64,000 nucleotides of DNA. Origin: Apiotrichum sp. Y4204 (taxonomy: Eukaryota; Basidiomycota; Tremellomycetes; Trichosporonales; Trichosporonaceae). Below the pieces are notes generated by a model that worked only from the letters and a program-made list of their open reading frames with translations, ran no database searches and had not been told where the DNA came from. This document shows positions 22,313-34,400 of this stretch, piece by piece (the stretch's first letter is position 1; each line of letters starts with the position of its first letter). The stretch covers positions 310,001 through 374,000 of the forward strand of contig JAMYHL010000035.1 in NCBI GenBank assembly GCA_025531455.1. The letters are read 5' to 3'. The position numbers and the translations under genes are program-made.

Positions 22313-25300
22313 ATGGGGACACTCCCTCCCCTACCGCCTCTCGGCATGCCGAAGAGCGGCGCGTTCAGCTCTCTCTTTCCGCCGATTTTGGACGTGCAGA
22401 CACGCGATGTCATAACGAACCGCGGGGCTGCCCAGCGGGCCGGCACCGCGCCACCCGCCCTCGTCGTGCCCGACCTCGCGTCGCCTGTCCCCGGGTTTGT
22501 TCTCCGCGATATTGATGGCGATGGGGACCAGGCGGGACGTATCCTCGGCGCGTTGCGGGATTTCCAGGCACCGAAGGAGGGGGAGGAGGATGTGGACAAC
22601 ACGGGGGAGAAGTTTGCACACGAAAGTCAGCAGCTCCAGTATCCCGCTGAAGAAGAGGAGACGTACGCGTCTGAGAATGTGGACGATATCTGGGCGCAGG
22701 CTGCGGAGTATGAGCCTGAGGCCGGACCCAGCAACAAAGCCTTTCAGGTGAGCTGCCTCGTTCTGTCTATCAACTCGCTGACACCAGCTTCGAAATTGGG
22801 AATCGCCCGTGATGCCTTCTCCATGCCGCCTGGACGCACCCCCGGCAGCGTTCGATGCGCTTCAGATCCAGTAGGTCGCAGGCATTTACTATCACTCACA
22901 ACAGGTCGGATCCGCCGATAGAGCTGCCCAAACTGTGGACGCCAGCTGCCGTGCCGCCCAGCGATGTGGCTACCTTCCTCGACCACCTCGTGCGCACGAC
23001 GATGGTCTCCCGCCCGCCAGGGCTGCGCTGGAGCCGGAGCAAAGCGAAGTTTGCGTACGACTCTCGGCGTGTCGATAAGAGTGCTGCTGGGTGGGTGAGA
23101 ATGCCAGTGGAAGGCTGACGGCAGTTTCATTGACGAGATTCTCGCGATAGCGACGGCGATGCGGCGCGTCGAGATTGTCGTGGAGGAGAACAGCCCGTGG
23201 GTACGCCGAAGACAACCTCTCTGACCCATTCCAGATCATTCACACCCACGCACCACGCGCTCAAGCACGGCCTTGGCCACGTGCTCGAGTACATGAAGCA
23301 GCGCCTGACGGACATGGAGGGCACGCTCGCGCAGGAGGCGACGCCGTGGCTTGTGCGCTCGCGTGCGCTTGACGATGTCGCTTTGCTGGGTCCGGCACTG
23401 TGCGAGGTCATCTGCTGGGTGCGTGTGCAGATTATCAGGTGCTAATTCCAGCCATTGAGTACCGCCAAATCGCTCGGCTTCCCCGCTCGCCCGTCGTCGA
23501 TGCTCACCCACGTTTACCACCAGCTCCAGCATCATCTGCACGCGGACTCGAGCCTACATGTTATCCTCTGCCACGCATATCTTCTCCAACAGGCGACTGT
23601 GCCGTGGCTCGCTCTCCTGCACCAATGGATTGGCGTCGCGGACTCGTCGCACGCAGATGAGGACGTGAGACCCACCGCCCAGCCGTGGGCTGATCTCGGC
23701 ATCACCCGCACACCCCTCCCGCCAGTGAACGGCGAGCCTCGGTGGGAATACACCTTTGTGCCCCGCCGCATGCCGATCTTCATCCCGCCACATGTTCGTC
23801 GAACATTCTTTGAGGCCGGACGGTCATTGAGGGCGCTGCGCGAAGCGTCCGGCGGAGTCCACCCCCTCTGCTGGACGGACTGGCCGATACGAGCGAGCTG
23901 GGGCTGGGGTGCACAGGATAGCGAGTAAGTCAATGAGAGCATTACATTATCTGGAAGCTGCTGGGACTGACTCCAGACCCGAGTACGATCCCCGCTTCCA
24001 CGCACGCCGCGTGCAGCGTGAGATTGATAAGTGGCGGGCTTCCACTATGGCGAGGCAGCCGCGTTCGCGTGCCGTGTCGATCTCATCGATACGCAGTAGA
24101 CGATGGGACGTTTCGGTTCCTGTGTCACCGTACCCTCATTCCCCACCGCACTCGCCCTTGCTGCCTCAAGTGGGGATAGAAATGTGGGAAGCGGCGGCCC
24201 GACCGGTCCATCCTGCGCCGTTGGTCGATCTTTCCACAGACGCAAATACTGCTGCCCTTTGGACACCAACTCCAGACGACCTGGCGGCCTTCCTCGAGCG
24301 CCACTCTGACCCCTCTGACCCGCTGTTCCCTCATGGCACTACGCTCGATGACTATATTGCCCACCGCGTCCTTGCTGCGCCCTTGGCGCACGCAACACTC
24401 ATCTCCCGCGCTCTCGTAAGCCACTACCTTGACGACCTGTGCTTCCTGGACCACCTTGATGTGCTACATGCCTTCTGGCTCGGCGGTGACGCAGGGTTCA
24501 CGGAGCGCGTGGGCGCCGCACTATTCCGCAGCGACTATGGCGAAGACGTAGGGATGGGACGCAGGGCGCGCACACGGGCACGTCTGGGCATAGACGGAGC
24601 TCCGAGGGACAGTCTCCCCAGGGCAGGGGACACGGGAAGCAATCTCGGAAGTAACCCGCAGACACCGACGCCGAGCGTGCTTGAGACACCGTCGATCGCG
24701 GCGTCGACCGACTCGGCACCGCCAGACGAACAGGGTGTCGGTCTTGGTGTCGGTCTCAGCGACCGCAAGCGCTGGCTGCCGGGCGGTACGGAGTTGACGT
24801 ACGCGCTGCGGACTACGCTGCTCGACCACGACTGCGAGCTCTTCTCCTCGCGAGGCCCCGTGTGGGCTGGCATCGAGGACCGAGTCAGCTTCGCGCTGCG
24901 CGACCTCCCCGATGATGCACGCCTCAGAGAGCGGTGGATGGACCCACAGGGTGAGTTATTCGAATAAGACGATAGCTGACAACAGGTATTGAGTGGGTGT
25001 TCTAATCTCGCTTAACAGCGTGGCTCCACACTGACCCCAGGGCACTCGATTTCCTATATCTTGCTTATTCGCCGCCGGCGGGGATCGCGCCTCTCCTCCC
25101 GACGTCCATCATGGACAAGTATGAGACAGTGTACAACCTACTGTTGCGGCTGGCGCGCGTCGACGTCGTGCTGCGTGGCCTCTACTTTGACATTCTGCGG
25201 CCAGGGGCCGAGGCGGCCGCAGGACAAGCCAAGACTGGCGTAGACGCACACCACTCGCGCCCGGTATCGCGCATCAACCAGCCGACGGTCCACGCTCCGC

Positions 25301-26415
25301 TTCTCGGCGTGTTCCCGCCCGATTCTGACACCGCCAGGACGCTGCGATATCTCCGCTTCGTGATGAGCGTGTTCGTCTCCGCCTTCAGCCGGTATGTGCT
25401 GGACGCGACGGTGCACAACACGCAGATAATGCACACGCGCCTGGGGTCGATTCACCGCAGCTCGATCGCCATCTCGCGTGAGCCGTCGCGCCCACCCACA
25501 CCAGCATGGATGATACTCGAGGACGACGCGCTCGAGCTCGACATGTCGGACGGCGGGAGCGAGGCACCAGGCGCAGACGACAGCCAGGCCCAGCTCGAGG
25601 CCATCTCCCAGCTCCAGAGCGCGCACTCGCTGGTGCTGTATCACCACATTATCCTCAATCGCATTCTCCGCGCAGCGCTTCTTTCCCCAGGCGGCGCGAC
25701 AGGCTTTGCGGCCCTCACGGCCCTCCTCTCCCTGGTGTTGGACTTCGGCAAGGCCGTAAAGGACATTAAGCGTGGGGCGCTCTCCGCAGCCGCGGGTGCC
25801 GAGATGATGCGCGATATGCGGAAACGCTGGGAGGAGGGGTATGCTACCTTTGTGAGTATTTGTTCTGTTTTGTGTTTGTTCTGACAGCAGATCAAAGCGG
25901 TGGAACGCCTCGCGCGCACGCGCGAACGCGCCGACAGCGAGGAGGACGCGGACGACTCGGGGGACGAGCACGACCTCCAGCTCCTCCTTGGCGAGGGGTC
26001 GCGGCGGACGGATCTGCGCGAGCTCCTCCTGCGTCTCCGGCTTGGACGCGTCGGAGGTGGCCATGGGGTAGACGCCGAGAAGGAGAAAAGGAAGGAAACG
26101 CCGAGGACAGACGAAGAAGGTGGAGGTGCAGAGAGCGCAGAAGCAAGGCCAGTAACGCCTGACAGCCGACACGGCGGACACGGTAAATACGCCGCACCAC
26201 GCACACCGCCCGCCGAGGTCGAGCTGGCCGAGGACCTCGCCGTCGTCCCAGACCCAGTCGTGCACGCGACTACGCGCGAGCGCCCCGCGCCGCGTACGCC
26301 GCTCAAGTTTCCGCTCTTCCAGCTCCGCCCAGGCTCGGTACCAGGGAGCCCGGCGAGCCCCGCGCCAGGCAGCCCGGGACGGCACCGCTCCGACGACGAG
26401 ATATCCCTCGACTGA
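22313..26415 (+). CDS. Gamma-tubulin complex component, GCP4/5/6 class
   Basis: 1254 aa from nine exons: 22313-22747, 22788-22870, 22905-23090, 23125-23196, 23235-23418, 23452-23924, 23977-24950, 25019-25851, 25891-26415. The recognisable part is the C-terminal GCP domain: LYLAYSPPAGIAPLLPTSIM then DKYETVYNLLLRLARVDVVL (about residues 815-850), the helical stretch that contacts gamma-tubulin in this family, plus RFVMSVFVSAFSRYVLDATV further on. The N-terminal grip1-like helices are weaker (HALKHGLGHVLEYMKQRL). Great length, a ~90-residue acidic/Ser insert and a long disordered Pro/Glu-rich tail ending PGSPASPAPGSPGRHRSDDE argue against GCP2 or GCP3 and for the non-core GCP4/5/6 group, most like GCP5 or GCP6. 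It acts at microtubule-organising centres. The intron at 24951-25018 contains an internal AG|GT and may be two minimal introns. Confidence 0.82.
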
Positions 26416-27002
26416 CATGCATCTGGTTGTAAATTCTTGCGTGGGGATCTAGGAAATGGAGACCGGGTGACTGACCAAGCGAGATCCGGTATTCCGAGGT
26501 TTCTCAATCCTTCTGAAAGCTCCTTCTTCTGACGAGCCCGAACACCCGAACACCCTCGCAGTGCCCGGAGTCGGCGGCTTCCGGCGTATCCGGCGCCACG
26601 AGTGGCCCGCCGAGACACGCACCGGGCTGAGACTGGGGTCCACATCGGGGTATGAAATGTGAGCAACGACCGGCGGGAAACGTGCAGAAAAAGTGAAGAA
26701 ACGTGCAGGAACCGTGCAGGAATCCGCTGGCAACAATTCTGCGCTCGGATCACCTGCGCCACCGCCGAAGGTGCCTCGGCGCCGCCACAGCGGACGCCAC
26801 GCGCAGACGCCACACCGCATCTCCCGGAGCTGCTGCATCCCTCATCGCGCATCGCGCATCGTACTGCGTCGCCTTGTGAGGCCGGGAGACGCGGTGCGAG
26901 ATTGTGGCGTGCTGTGCAATGTGGCTGGACGCGATATGGATGGCTTTATGTGTTGGCATCGTGTTCGTTGTGGCTCGAGAGGCGTTAGACTTTGTCCTTG
27001 AG

Positions 27003-27041
27003 TCCTCGCGTCCTCGCGTCCTCGCGTCTTCTGTCCTCGCG
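27003..27041. repeat. TCCTCGCG tandem repeat
   Basis: The 8-mer TCCTCGCG occurs three times head to tail (27003-27026) and once more at 27034-27041, with degenerate TCTTCCG units after it. Confidence 0.8.
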
Positions 27042-27536
27042 TCTTCCGTCTTCGGGCTTTGGTTCAATTCTACATGAGGATCCGAGGTCGTCGGCCAGAG
27101 GGGTTACAGCTCGACGGCAGTCGTGGCTAGCCGTAGAGTTGGTGAATGCCAACTCTGGAGCCCCGACAAGGGTGACCCAGGTGCAAACTCAGATGGGCGG
27201 GGCGGGCCGGACCGCGGACATTCTATTCCTTCCCGTCCAAACTTGCCTCGCCTTGAGACTCGACGCGGCACGACGCGTCCGCGAGGGCGCAACACGAACA
27301 CGTGCATTATGTGCGAAACCGTGTTTGTGAGGTGCGGAGGAATACACTCCCGGGTCGTCCCGGTGACATAACCTTGCGTCCTGTGCCTTTAATCCTGCGT
27401 TTCATGATGGGTGTGCGTAGCTGGCAGTGGTCTTGTTTCTCAAGGTCGGACGACCTGTTGGTCTGGTGATAGATAGTCGTACAGATGCAGGTTTGCAGTC
27501 CTCTCATGTTGTGCACCCTCCCAACTTGCACCTCCT

Positions 27537-27560
27537 ACCTCTCACCTCTCACCTCTCACC
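27537..27560. repeat. CACCTCT 7-bp tandem repeat
   Basis: About three to four copies of a 7-bp CACCTCT unit. Confidence 0.75.
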
Positions 27561-28290
27561 CTATTGCGCTCCCGGAAACGGCATGGCCGGCATGCGCCGG
27601 CATAACCCCGCGTTTTGGCTCTGAGCGAAAAGGTAATTTCAGCGGGGGTGTTGTATGTACATGTGGACAAGCCGGACGCGAGTAAGAGGAAAGGTAGAGC
27701 AGTACCGTGTTGCTGTCGGCTCTGATGCGCGGTGCGCGCTGTGCGCCGTGCGCGATTAATCTCCCCCTGCATTTCGGGCGATTTATGATATTATGATACG
27801 AGTGACAGAACCTTACGTACATTACATACCCTCTCGTACCCCCGTATCTCGATATCTGGAGCACATTGCCCCCGGGGGAAATGCGATTGGGCATGGCAGC
27901 TTGCCTTGTTTTGTTTGGTTTGTCCCCTTCTGGACATGGATATATGAATGATCGGGGACCCACTGGCATGCTTGGCAGATATGCTCATATCTCCGCAGAC
28001 ATGACCTCGTGTGGGGTGTTTGACCATGCATGGATCATATGGACAAGTATGGACAAGTATGAACACCGGCGTACAGCTAACTCTACAGTTTTACAGCGTA
28101 CAGCGTGCTCAACCCACGCGCGCGACATTAGTCCGTCACGCGGCGGATCGGCGCGTGGCGGGTTCCTGGCCCGGGCCATCAGAGGTCAAAGAGGTTAAAA
28201 TGCAAAAAGGCTGTTGACCAGCCGCGAGCCATGCGATGTGAGTGGGAGGCGGGCGGCGCCCATGCGGCCCGAAAGTGAGAAAAGGGTTGA

Positions 28291-28328
28291 AAGGGGAGCC
28301 AGAGGGAGCCAAGGGGAGCCAGAGGGAG
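28291..28328. repeat. Direct repeat, about 18-bp unit
   Basis: The unit AAGGGGAGCCAGAGGGAG occurs at 28291-28308 and again at 28311-28328, separated by CC. Confidence 0.8.
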
Positions 28329-30046
28329 AATTTGGGTGCGCTATTTCTACGCGTCCCGATACACTCTTTAATATCATCATTTGGCCGGGAGCTGGGAGCA
28401 AGGGGCCCAGAGCTTATGGGCCTGTGATCCTGTGAGAGATGGTGAGAGACTAGGGTATCAATCAGCTGGGATGTTGTTCGGGAAGCATTGGAGCCGGGGT
28501 AGCAGGGAACGATCGCGCGGGGGTACTGGGGTCGCCCTTCCCTTGTGCCGTAATGTGTGAAAATGGTACTACGAGAGCAGACGGGTGTGATGAGGAATGG
28601 CGCGTGCGGGGCAGTCCCGCGCGGGATCGGTGTACGTACCGGGATACTTCGTATACAGCCAACACCAGGTGCGCTGCGCACTGCATGCGCTGCGGTCGTG
28701 CAGAGCTGCAGAGGCCAGAGGGCTCCTATATGGGTGGAGCTTGGCCCGGCTCTTGTCAGTGCACAGCCAAAAGGATCTGGAGCCGTGTCCTGTCTCATGT
28801 CACCTGTCGTCCGACTGGGAAGGGCTGGATGGTTATCTGCATCTCTGCGCTCTGATCCAAAGTAGTTCCTGTTCCAGACCACCAGATCCGTGTCCACCAG
28901 GACACCAACGCACCAACATTGATTAGAGGTCAGAGACTGCACGATACACTAGACTCCCGGGTGGAAACGACGGGATGACGACGACGAAGACATCCTTTTG
29001 GCCCTTGGCCTCTTGCGCTTTTGCCATCTGGCACCTTAGCTTTGGCTCTGGTGGACCCTTTCTCGCCCAAGCTTTAATTTCTAGCCCGGGCCGGGAGCAA
29101 GGAGGCTATCTCTTAGCTTGCAGCTTGCTTGACCAGGTAGCGAGTAGCGTACCCGACTCTTCGCCATGCGGCTCATCGGCTCATTTGATCATTTGTTGAT
29201 GCTCCCCATGCACACCACATACAATGCATAGATGCGATATGGACGAGGGATCGAGTTGCTCAGAGGTCGAAGGGCTTAATGTCTCTCTATAGAGTGCGCG
29301 CACGGGTAACGAGTCCCTGGCAAGGGGAACGTTGGGGCTGCCGCTGGCCGCTGACCCCGGCATGAGCGCCTGCGGAGCTTGGACACCAGACGTTCATGAC
29401 TCATGACGCTGCCCTTGGTATCTTGGTGCCAACGATACATTGCATCGTATCGGTATCCGATCCTGGTGGCGCGTGCACATCGCACTCTCCTGGGCCTGCT
29501 TGTTGGTGTTAGCGCCGGTGGTCGTCGCTGTTCGGTAACCACTGCACTGCTAGTGTAGAGTGATGCAATGTTAGATCCAGTGAATCAGTGGGCTGGTGAT
29601 TCTCATCACACTCACACCCCTACCTCTTCTTCCTTCTTTCCCACTCGCTCATCACGTACTCACAATACGTGCACATTGACACCCATATACTGCACTCACC
29701 GATCACTCGACACTCTCCTCGTCTCCTCATCTCCGGCAGCTCAACAGCTCGAGCCACACGCGCGACGCCGTCTGCAACCGTCTGCAAGCAAAACAGCGCA
29801 AAACCGCTCAGATCTCGACAGAATCCACCAGGATCCAACATTTGCTGTTGCACACATTGCACATCACTCCCTCTCCTGTCTCCTCTCTCCTTCTCCACGC
29901 CCCGCCTCCGCCGCCTCGTCTGCCGCCTTGGTATCTGCCCCCCTGGAAGTCCCTAGGAATCTGCGACATTTTCCCCGTCTTTTTTTCTCTACTCTATCTC
30001 TCTACTCCTCTTGCCTCTTGCCATCCGAACAGTAGGTCTCTACCTC

Positions 30047-30060
30047 TTTTTTTTTTTTTT
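30047..30060. repeat. Poly-T tract
   Basis: Fourteen consecutive T followed by CCTTCCCTTCCCTCCC; a homopolymer/pyrimidine tract, probably a promoter element of the kinesin gene. Confidence 0.6.
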
Positions 30061-31405
30061 CCTTCCCTTCCCTCCCGGCACCCGCAGTCTTCCATCGTTC
30101 CGTCTTTTTTCCTGAACAGGACGGACTGGACCCTCGGGTCGTTGCGCCCACTGGCTGCTGCCCCACGCGTGTTTCCGTTCGTTTGGGGTCTCAAGTCTCA
30201 CATCCTCACCCAGGTACAAACCCAACCCAGCCCAACCACTTCTATATCTCCTGCATCGTCTCGTCCAGCAAACACCGCACATTGTCGCTTTCAGAAAAAT
30301 CAGAAACACAGGCATACACGCGCGTCCTGCTCAGGACGAACCGAACTGGAAGAAAAATAATATTTTACACAAAACCTCCCCTCTTTCAACACGCGCAATC
30401 GAGATCGCAGAAACGCGTCCGTGTCTCAGATACCACGGCCATCATCCTCTGCTCTCCCTCCCACCCCTCCACCCCGGTTTTCAGGACCCGGCCCCTCGTT
30501 CCTCCTCCTCCTCCCCTCTCCTGTGAAGCTGTGAAATCAACCTCTCGCTGCCACTGCCTCTGAACCTTCCCCCCCCCTCCCCCCGACGGCCCCGACGCGT
30601 CTGCGCCAGCTGCGCCTGCGCCTACGCCTATTACGCCTGCGCCTGCGGTTCTGCATCCATACCGCACCACACGGCCTCACGCCAGTCTCCCCTTTTTGGG
30701 CCATTGCCACCAGGCCACCAGAGAGCCAGGGAGGGCGCCGCCAGGGCCGCGCACGCTGACCAGTGTCTCAACGTCTCAAGCACGCAAACCCAACCCCCTT
30801 TCCCTCCTTTGCCTTTTCTCTCCACGTTCATTCACCTCTCCTCGGCTCTCAGAAGCTCAGATCTCACTTGTAAGTCGCGCGCGCGGGTCAGGGAGTATTG
30901 TGTGTGTGTCTCTGTGGGGGAGTATCGTCTTGATCCGGCTCTACCCACATCCACTCTCACTCACACACCACGTCCGTCCTTCCACCAACACCACCATCAT
31001 CTCCATCGCAACCCTCCTCCGTCCGTTGCTCACCCTTTCTCCATCGTGTCCCATCCTGCAGATCGCCTTCAACACCATTCGTCTCTTGCATCTTGATTCC
31101 CCCAAGCCATCGGCAATCCCCCCGGCATCCCGTCATCGAACGGCGAGATCTTCGGACTCGGTCGCCCACCTACAACGTCCCTTTCCACATCCGTCGCGTT
31201 CCCCTGACCGCGCGTTGTCGACAGGTGATCGTTGAGACTAGGCATCGTTGACGACACATATATACACTCGAAACACGTACGCGGTACGCGACATAAGAAA
31301 GCGCATACACAAGCCTGCGTTCTGTGTTCCCAGTGTGTTCGCCAACACACATAGAAACGCCCCACCTCCATCTCTCTCACTCGACCTTCCTCCCCTTCCC
31401 CCGCC

Positions 31406-34400
31406 ATGAGTATGATGACTCCTCACCGCCGGGCGAGCCTTGTCGCTTCGCCCACGCCCCAGTCGCCAGGTAACTCTGGCATCCCCCGCCCCTCGTCAGC
31501 CGCCGGTCGCTATCGGAGTGGTCTTGTCCCCAGCGCCTTGAACAGCAACGGGACAAGCACTGCTGCCACCACCACCACTGCCTCTTCAGATCCCTTGGGC
31601 GACCACGATTCGGACAAGGGCCAGGTTCGCGTTGGTAAGTGCCGACTCTTAGCCACGGTTGCGTTGTGTGCTGGCGGCATGCTCATGCCGTCTAAATCTA
31701 GTCCGCATTCCGTCTCCGGTGACGCGTGCTGACCACCAGTTCTTCGCATAAGGCCTTCCGAACCCGCGGACCCATCCATCCCCTCTCGCCACAGGGCAAT
31801 CCTCGTGCACCCAATCGCTCAGACTGAAATTCGCGTGAGCGTTGACCCAGCGACCTTGGCTGGCTCCGCATCGCTGGCGTCGAGCTCTAAGCGCCACCCT
31901 ACTTTCACCTTTGACCGCGTACTGGGCGAGCCGTCGTCTCAGGTGGACCTGTACAATGTGACCGCACGCGATCGCATCGAGGAGTTCCTTAAGGGATTCA
32001 ATGTTACCTTCCTTGCGTGAGTGCAATTGTTTTGTATCAACCGATTCTCATACTTATTCAAGCTATGGGCAAACAAGCTCTGGAAAGTCGTATTCGATGG
32101 GTACCACAGGCGAGGACTCTGATTATCTCGACCTTTCCGAGTCGTCTCGGGCGGGTCTTATTCCGCGAACGGTTGAAACCATCTTCCGCCGTGCAGAGGA
32201 GATCCGTATAGCGTCCGGACCAGGCTCGAGCTGGGAGTGCCGTGTGTCGTTCCTCGAATTGTACAATGAGGACCTCATCGACCTGCTTGCCAACACGAGC
32301 GCACCAACAAACGTCTCAATCCGCGAGAACCAGGATGGCCGCATTGTGTGGTCGGGTGTCCGTGAGATCAAAGTGCAGAACGTGTCCGAGGTCATGATGC
32401 TGCTGCACGATGGCTCTCTCCGTCGCCGGACAGGTGAAACCAACATGAACCAGACCTCCTCACGATCCCATGCGATCTTCTCCCTCACTCTTGTTCAGTC
32501 GCGCCGCGCAGATGCCTCCGACGACCATCGCTCCGCCACTCCCTCCAAACGGCCCATGTCTGTTGCATACGGATCGCGTTCCTCCACCCCGCAATTCTCC
32601 CGCCCTCCGCCATCCAGCTACGGCAAGCTCGCCGGACGACCAAACAGCATGCACGTCAACTCGAGTGACGACGTGGTCGTGCTCACCTCCAAGTTCAACA
32701 TGGTCGACCTGGCAGGCTCGGAGCGTCTCAAGCGCACAGCTGCGCAGGGCGAGCGCATGAAGGAGGGTATCTCCATCAACAGCGGACTGCTCGCGCTCGG
32801 TAACGTCATCTCAGCGTGTAAGTTTTGATAACCCCAACGCCCCCTTTTCTCCACTGTTGAGCCCCCTGTACCTCACGCTAACATCACAGTGGCAGAGCCC
32901 GCTAAGGCCCGTGGACATGTTCCCTACCGCGACTCGAAGCTCACTCGATTGCTTCAAGGTATGTCGCCCCAAGTTATCCAAAGTCACAAATCACTGACCC
33001 CCCAGACTCCATTGGTGGCAATGCGATGACCACGATGATTGCATGTGTTTCGCCCCTGGAATACAACATTTCTGAAACTATCAACACGATCAACTATGCT
33101 TCTCGTGCCAGGAAAATCAAAAACGCGGTATCCAAGAACCAATCCGAGGTCGGCTGGGACGACATAGACTACCTCCGCAACCAGGTGGTCAAGCTGCGTG
33201 CCAAGATTGCCGCTGCGGATACCGAGCCGGTGACGCGATCAGCATCAGCACCGGCTGGTGGCAAACATGTCGACACTCCTGCTGAAGAAGACGCACTCCA
33301 CAAACAGATTATGGAACTCACCGATAAACTTGCCGACCTGGAGGATGACTTTAGTCATGTGAGTCTAGGCTTTTGGGGGTGGATGGCACATGGTTTTGTT
33401 CCGGTATTACCCGCGGCCCTTTCGTTCCCCGCTGGTACCGCCCATGCCCTGCATTTTACCTAAGGCCGTCTACCTCTCCTTTTGTTCGCGCACTGACCTT
33501 GTTTAGCTTCAGGATCAATACTTCCAGAAATGTCGTGAGATCGTGGCCCTGAGCGACCCCGAGTTACTAGAGGATGATAAGCTGCGGCAGTTCAACGAGA
33601 CGATTGAGCCCGTAGTCGTGGAGTAAGTTCCTTGGCAACCGTCAGTTACATTGCACCGCTCTAACGTAAATCAGGTACGAAAAAGTTGTTACCTCCCTAA
33701 ATGGTCAGATTGCGGAACTTCGTGCCGAGGCGGCCGTGGCCCAACAGGCAACAGAGGACCAGGCGGCCGAGCTCGTCAAGACCCAGGAGCGCCTTACCGA
33801 GCACGAATCTTACGTCCAGGAACTGCAGGGCCGCATCTCAAAGCTCACCCAGCGGAACGACTCCTCTGAGGCTTATATTCGTGACCTCGAGACCAAGTTT
33901 CGCAACTTTACAGATAACGATGATCGCCAAACGGAGGTGATCACCAGTCTCACTCAGGAGATCCAGCAGCTCAAGTCCGAATCCGTCAAGAGCAACACGT
34001 ACATCGCCGAGCTCGAACGGCGCATCACCGGCGCCGACGCCCGCAACGTGGAGTTGACTGCCGAGATTGAACGTCACGAGAACGAAGTCGAGACGCGCGA
34101 CAAGCAGGTGCGCGAGCTGGAGAGCAGGCTTGCAATGTTCGACTCCCAGCCCAACGTCACTCTTCTCCTCGAGGAGCTCGAGACTCGTAACCGCAAGATT
34201 GACGACCTCGAGGCCCGCATTCAGCAACACGAAGAGGCCCGTGAGCTCGCTGTGGTTGAGCCCCCGGCTACACCAGCGCCCGCACCGTCGACCCCCCCAG
34301 ACACGCCACCAGTGCTTCGAACAATCGTCGAAGACTCCGAGTCTGAGATTGAGCTTTTGCGCAAGGAGAACCAGACTCTTCTCGAGCGTCTGCAGGAGGT

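Larger units (their letters stand above)
26416..31405. other. Gene-poor region and long pyrimidine-rich leader of the kinesin gene
   Basis: About 5 kb with no gene I can support. A 268-codon minus-strand frame (28942-28136) crosses simple repeats and has no motif. From about 29570 to the kinesin ATG the plus strand is strongly C/T-rich, with a 14-T run and many CCTCC and CTCTC words, typical of a promoter or long 5' UTR. Good donors followed by AG-containing tracts could form 5'-UTR introns, which cannot be resolved without RNA. Confidence 0.5.

Noticed and set aside
25138..26852. Long minus-strand ORFs opposite the GCP gene
   Set aside because: They are antisense of verified GCP exons and extend only because of high GC content.
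27003..27560. Tandem repeats considered as CRISPR or telomere-like arrays
   Set aside because: Units are 7-8 bp with no spacers, and the genome is eukaryotic.
28136..28942. 268-codon minus-strand ORF
   Set aside because: It runs across simple repeats, has no motif or coding-like third positions, and no plausible start context.
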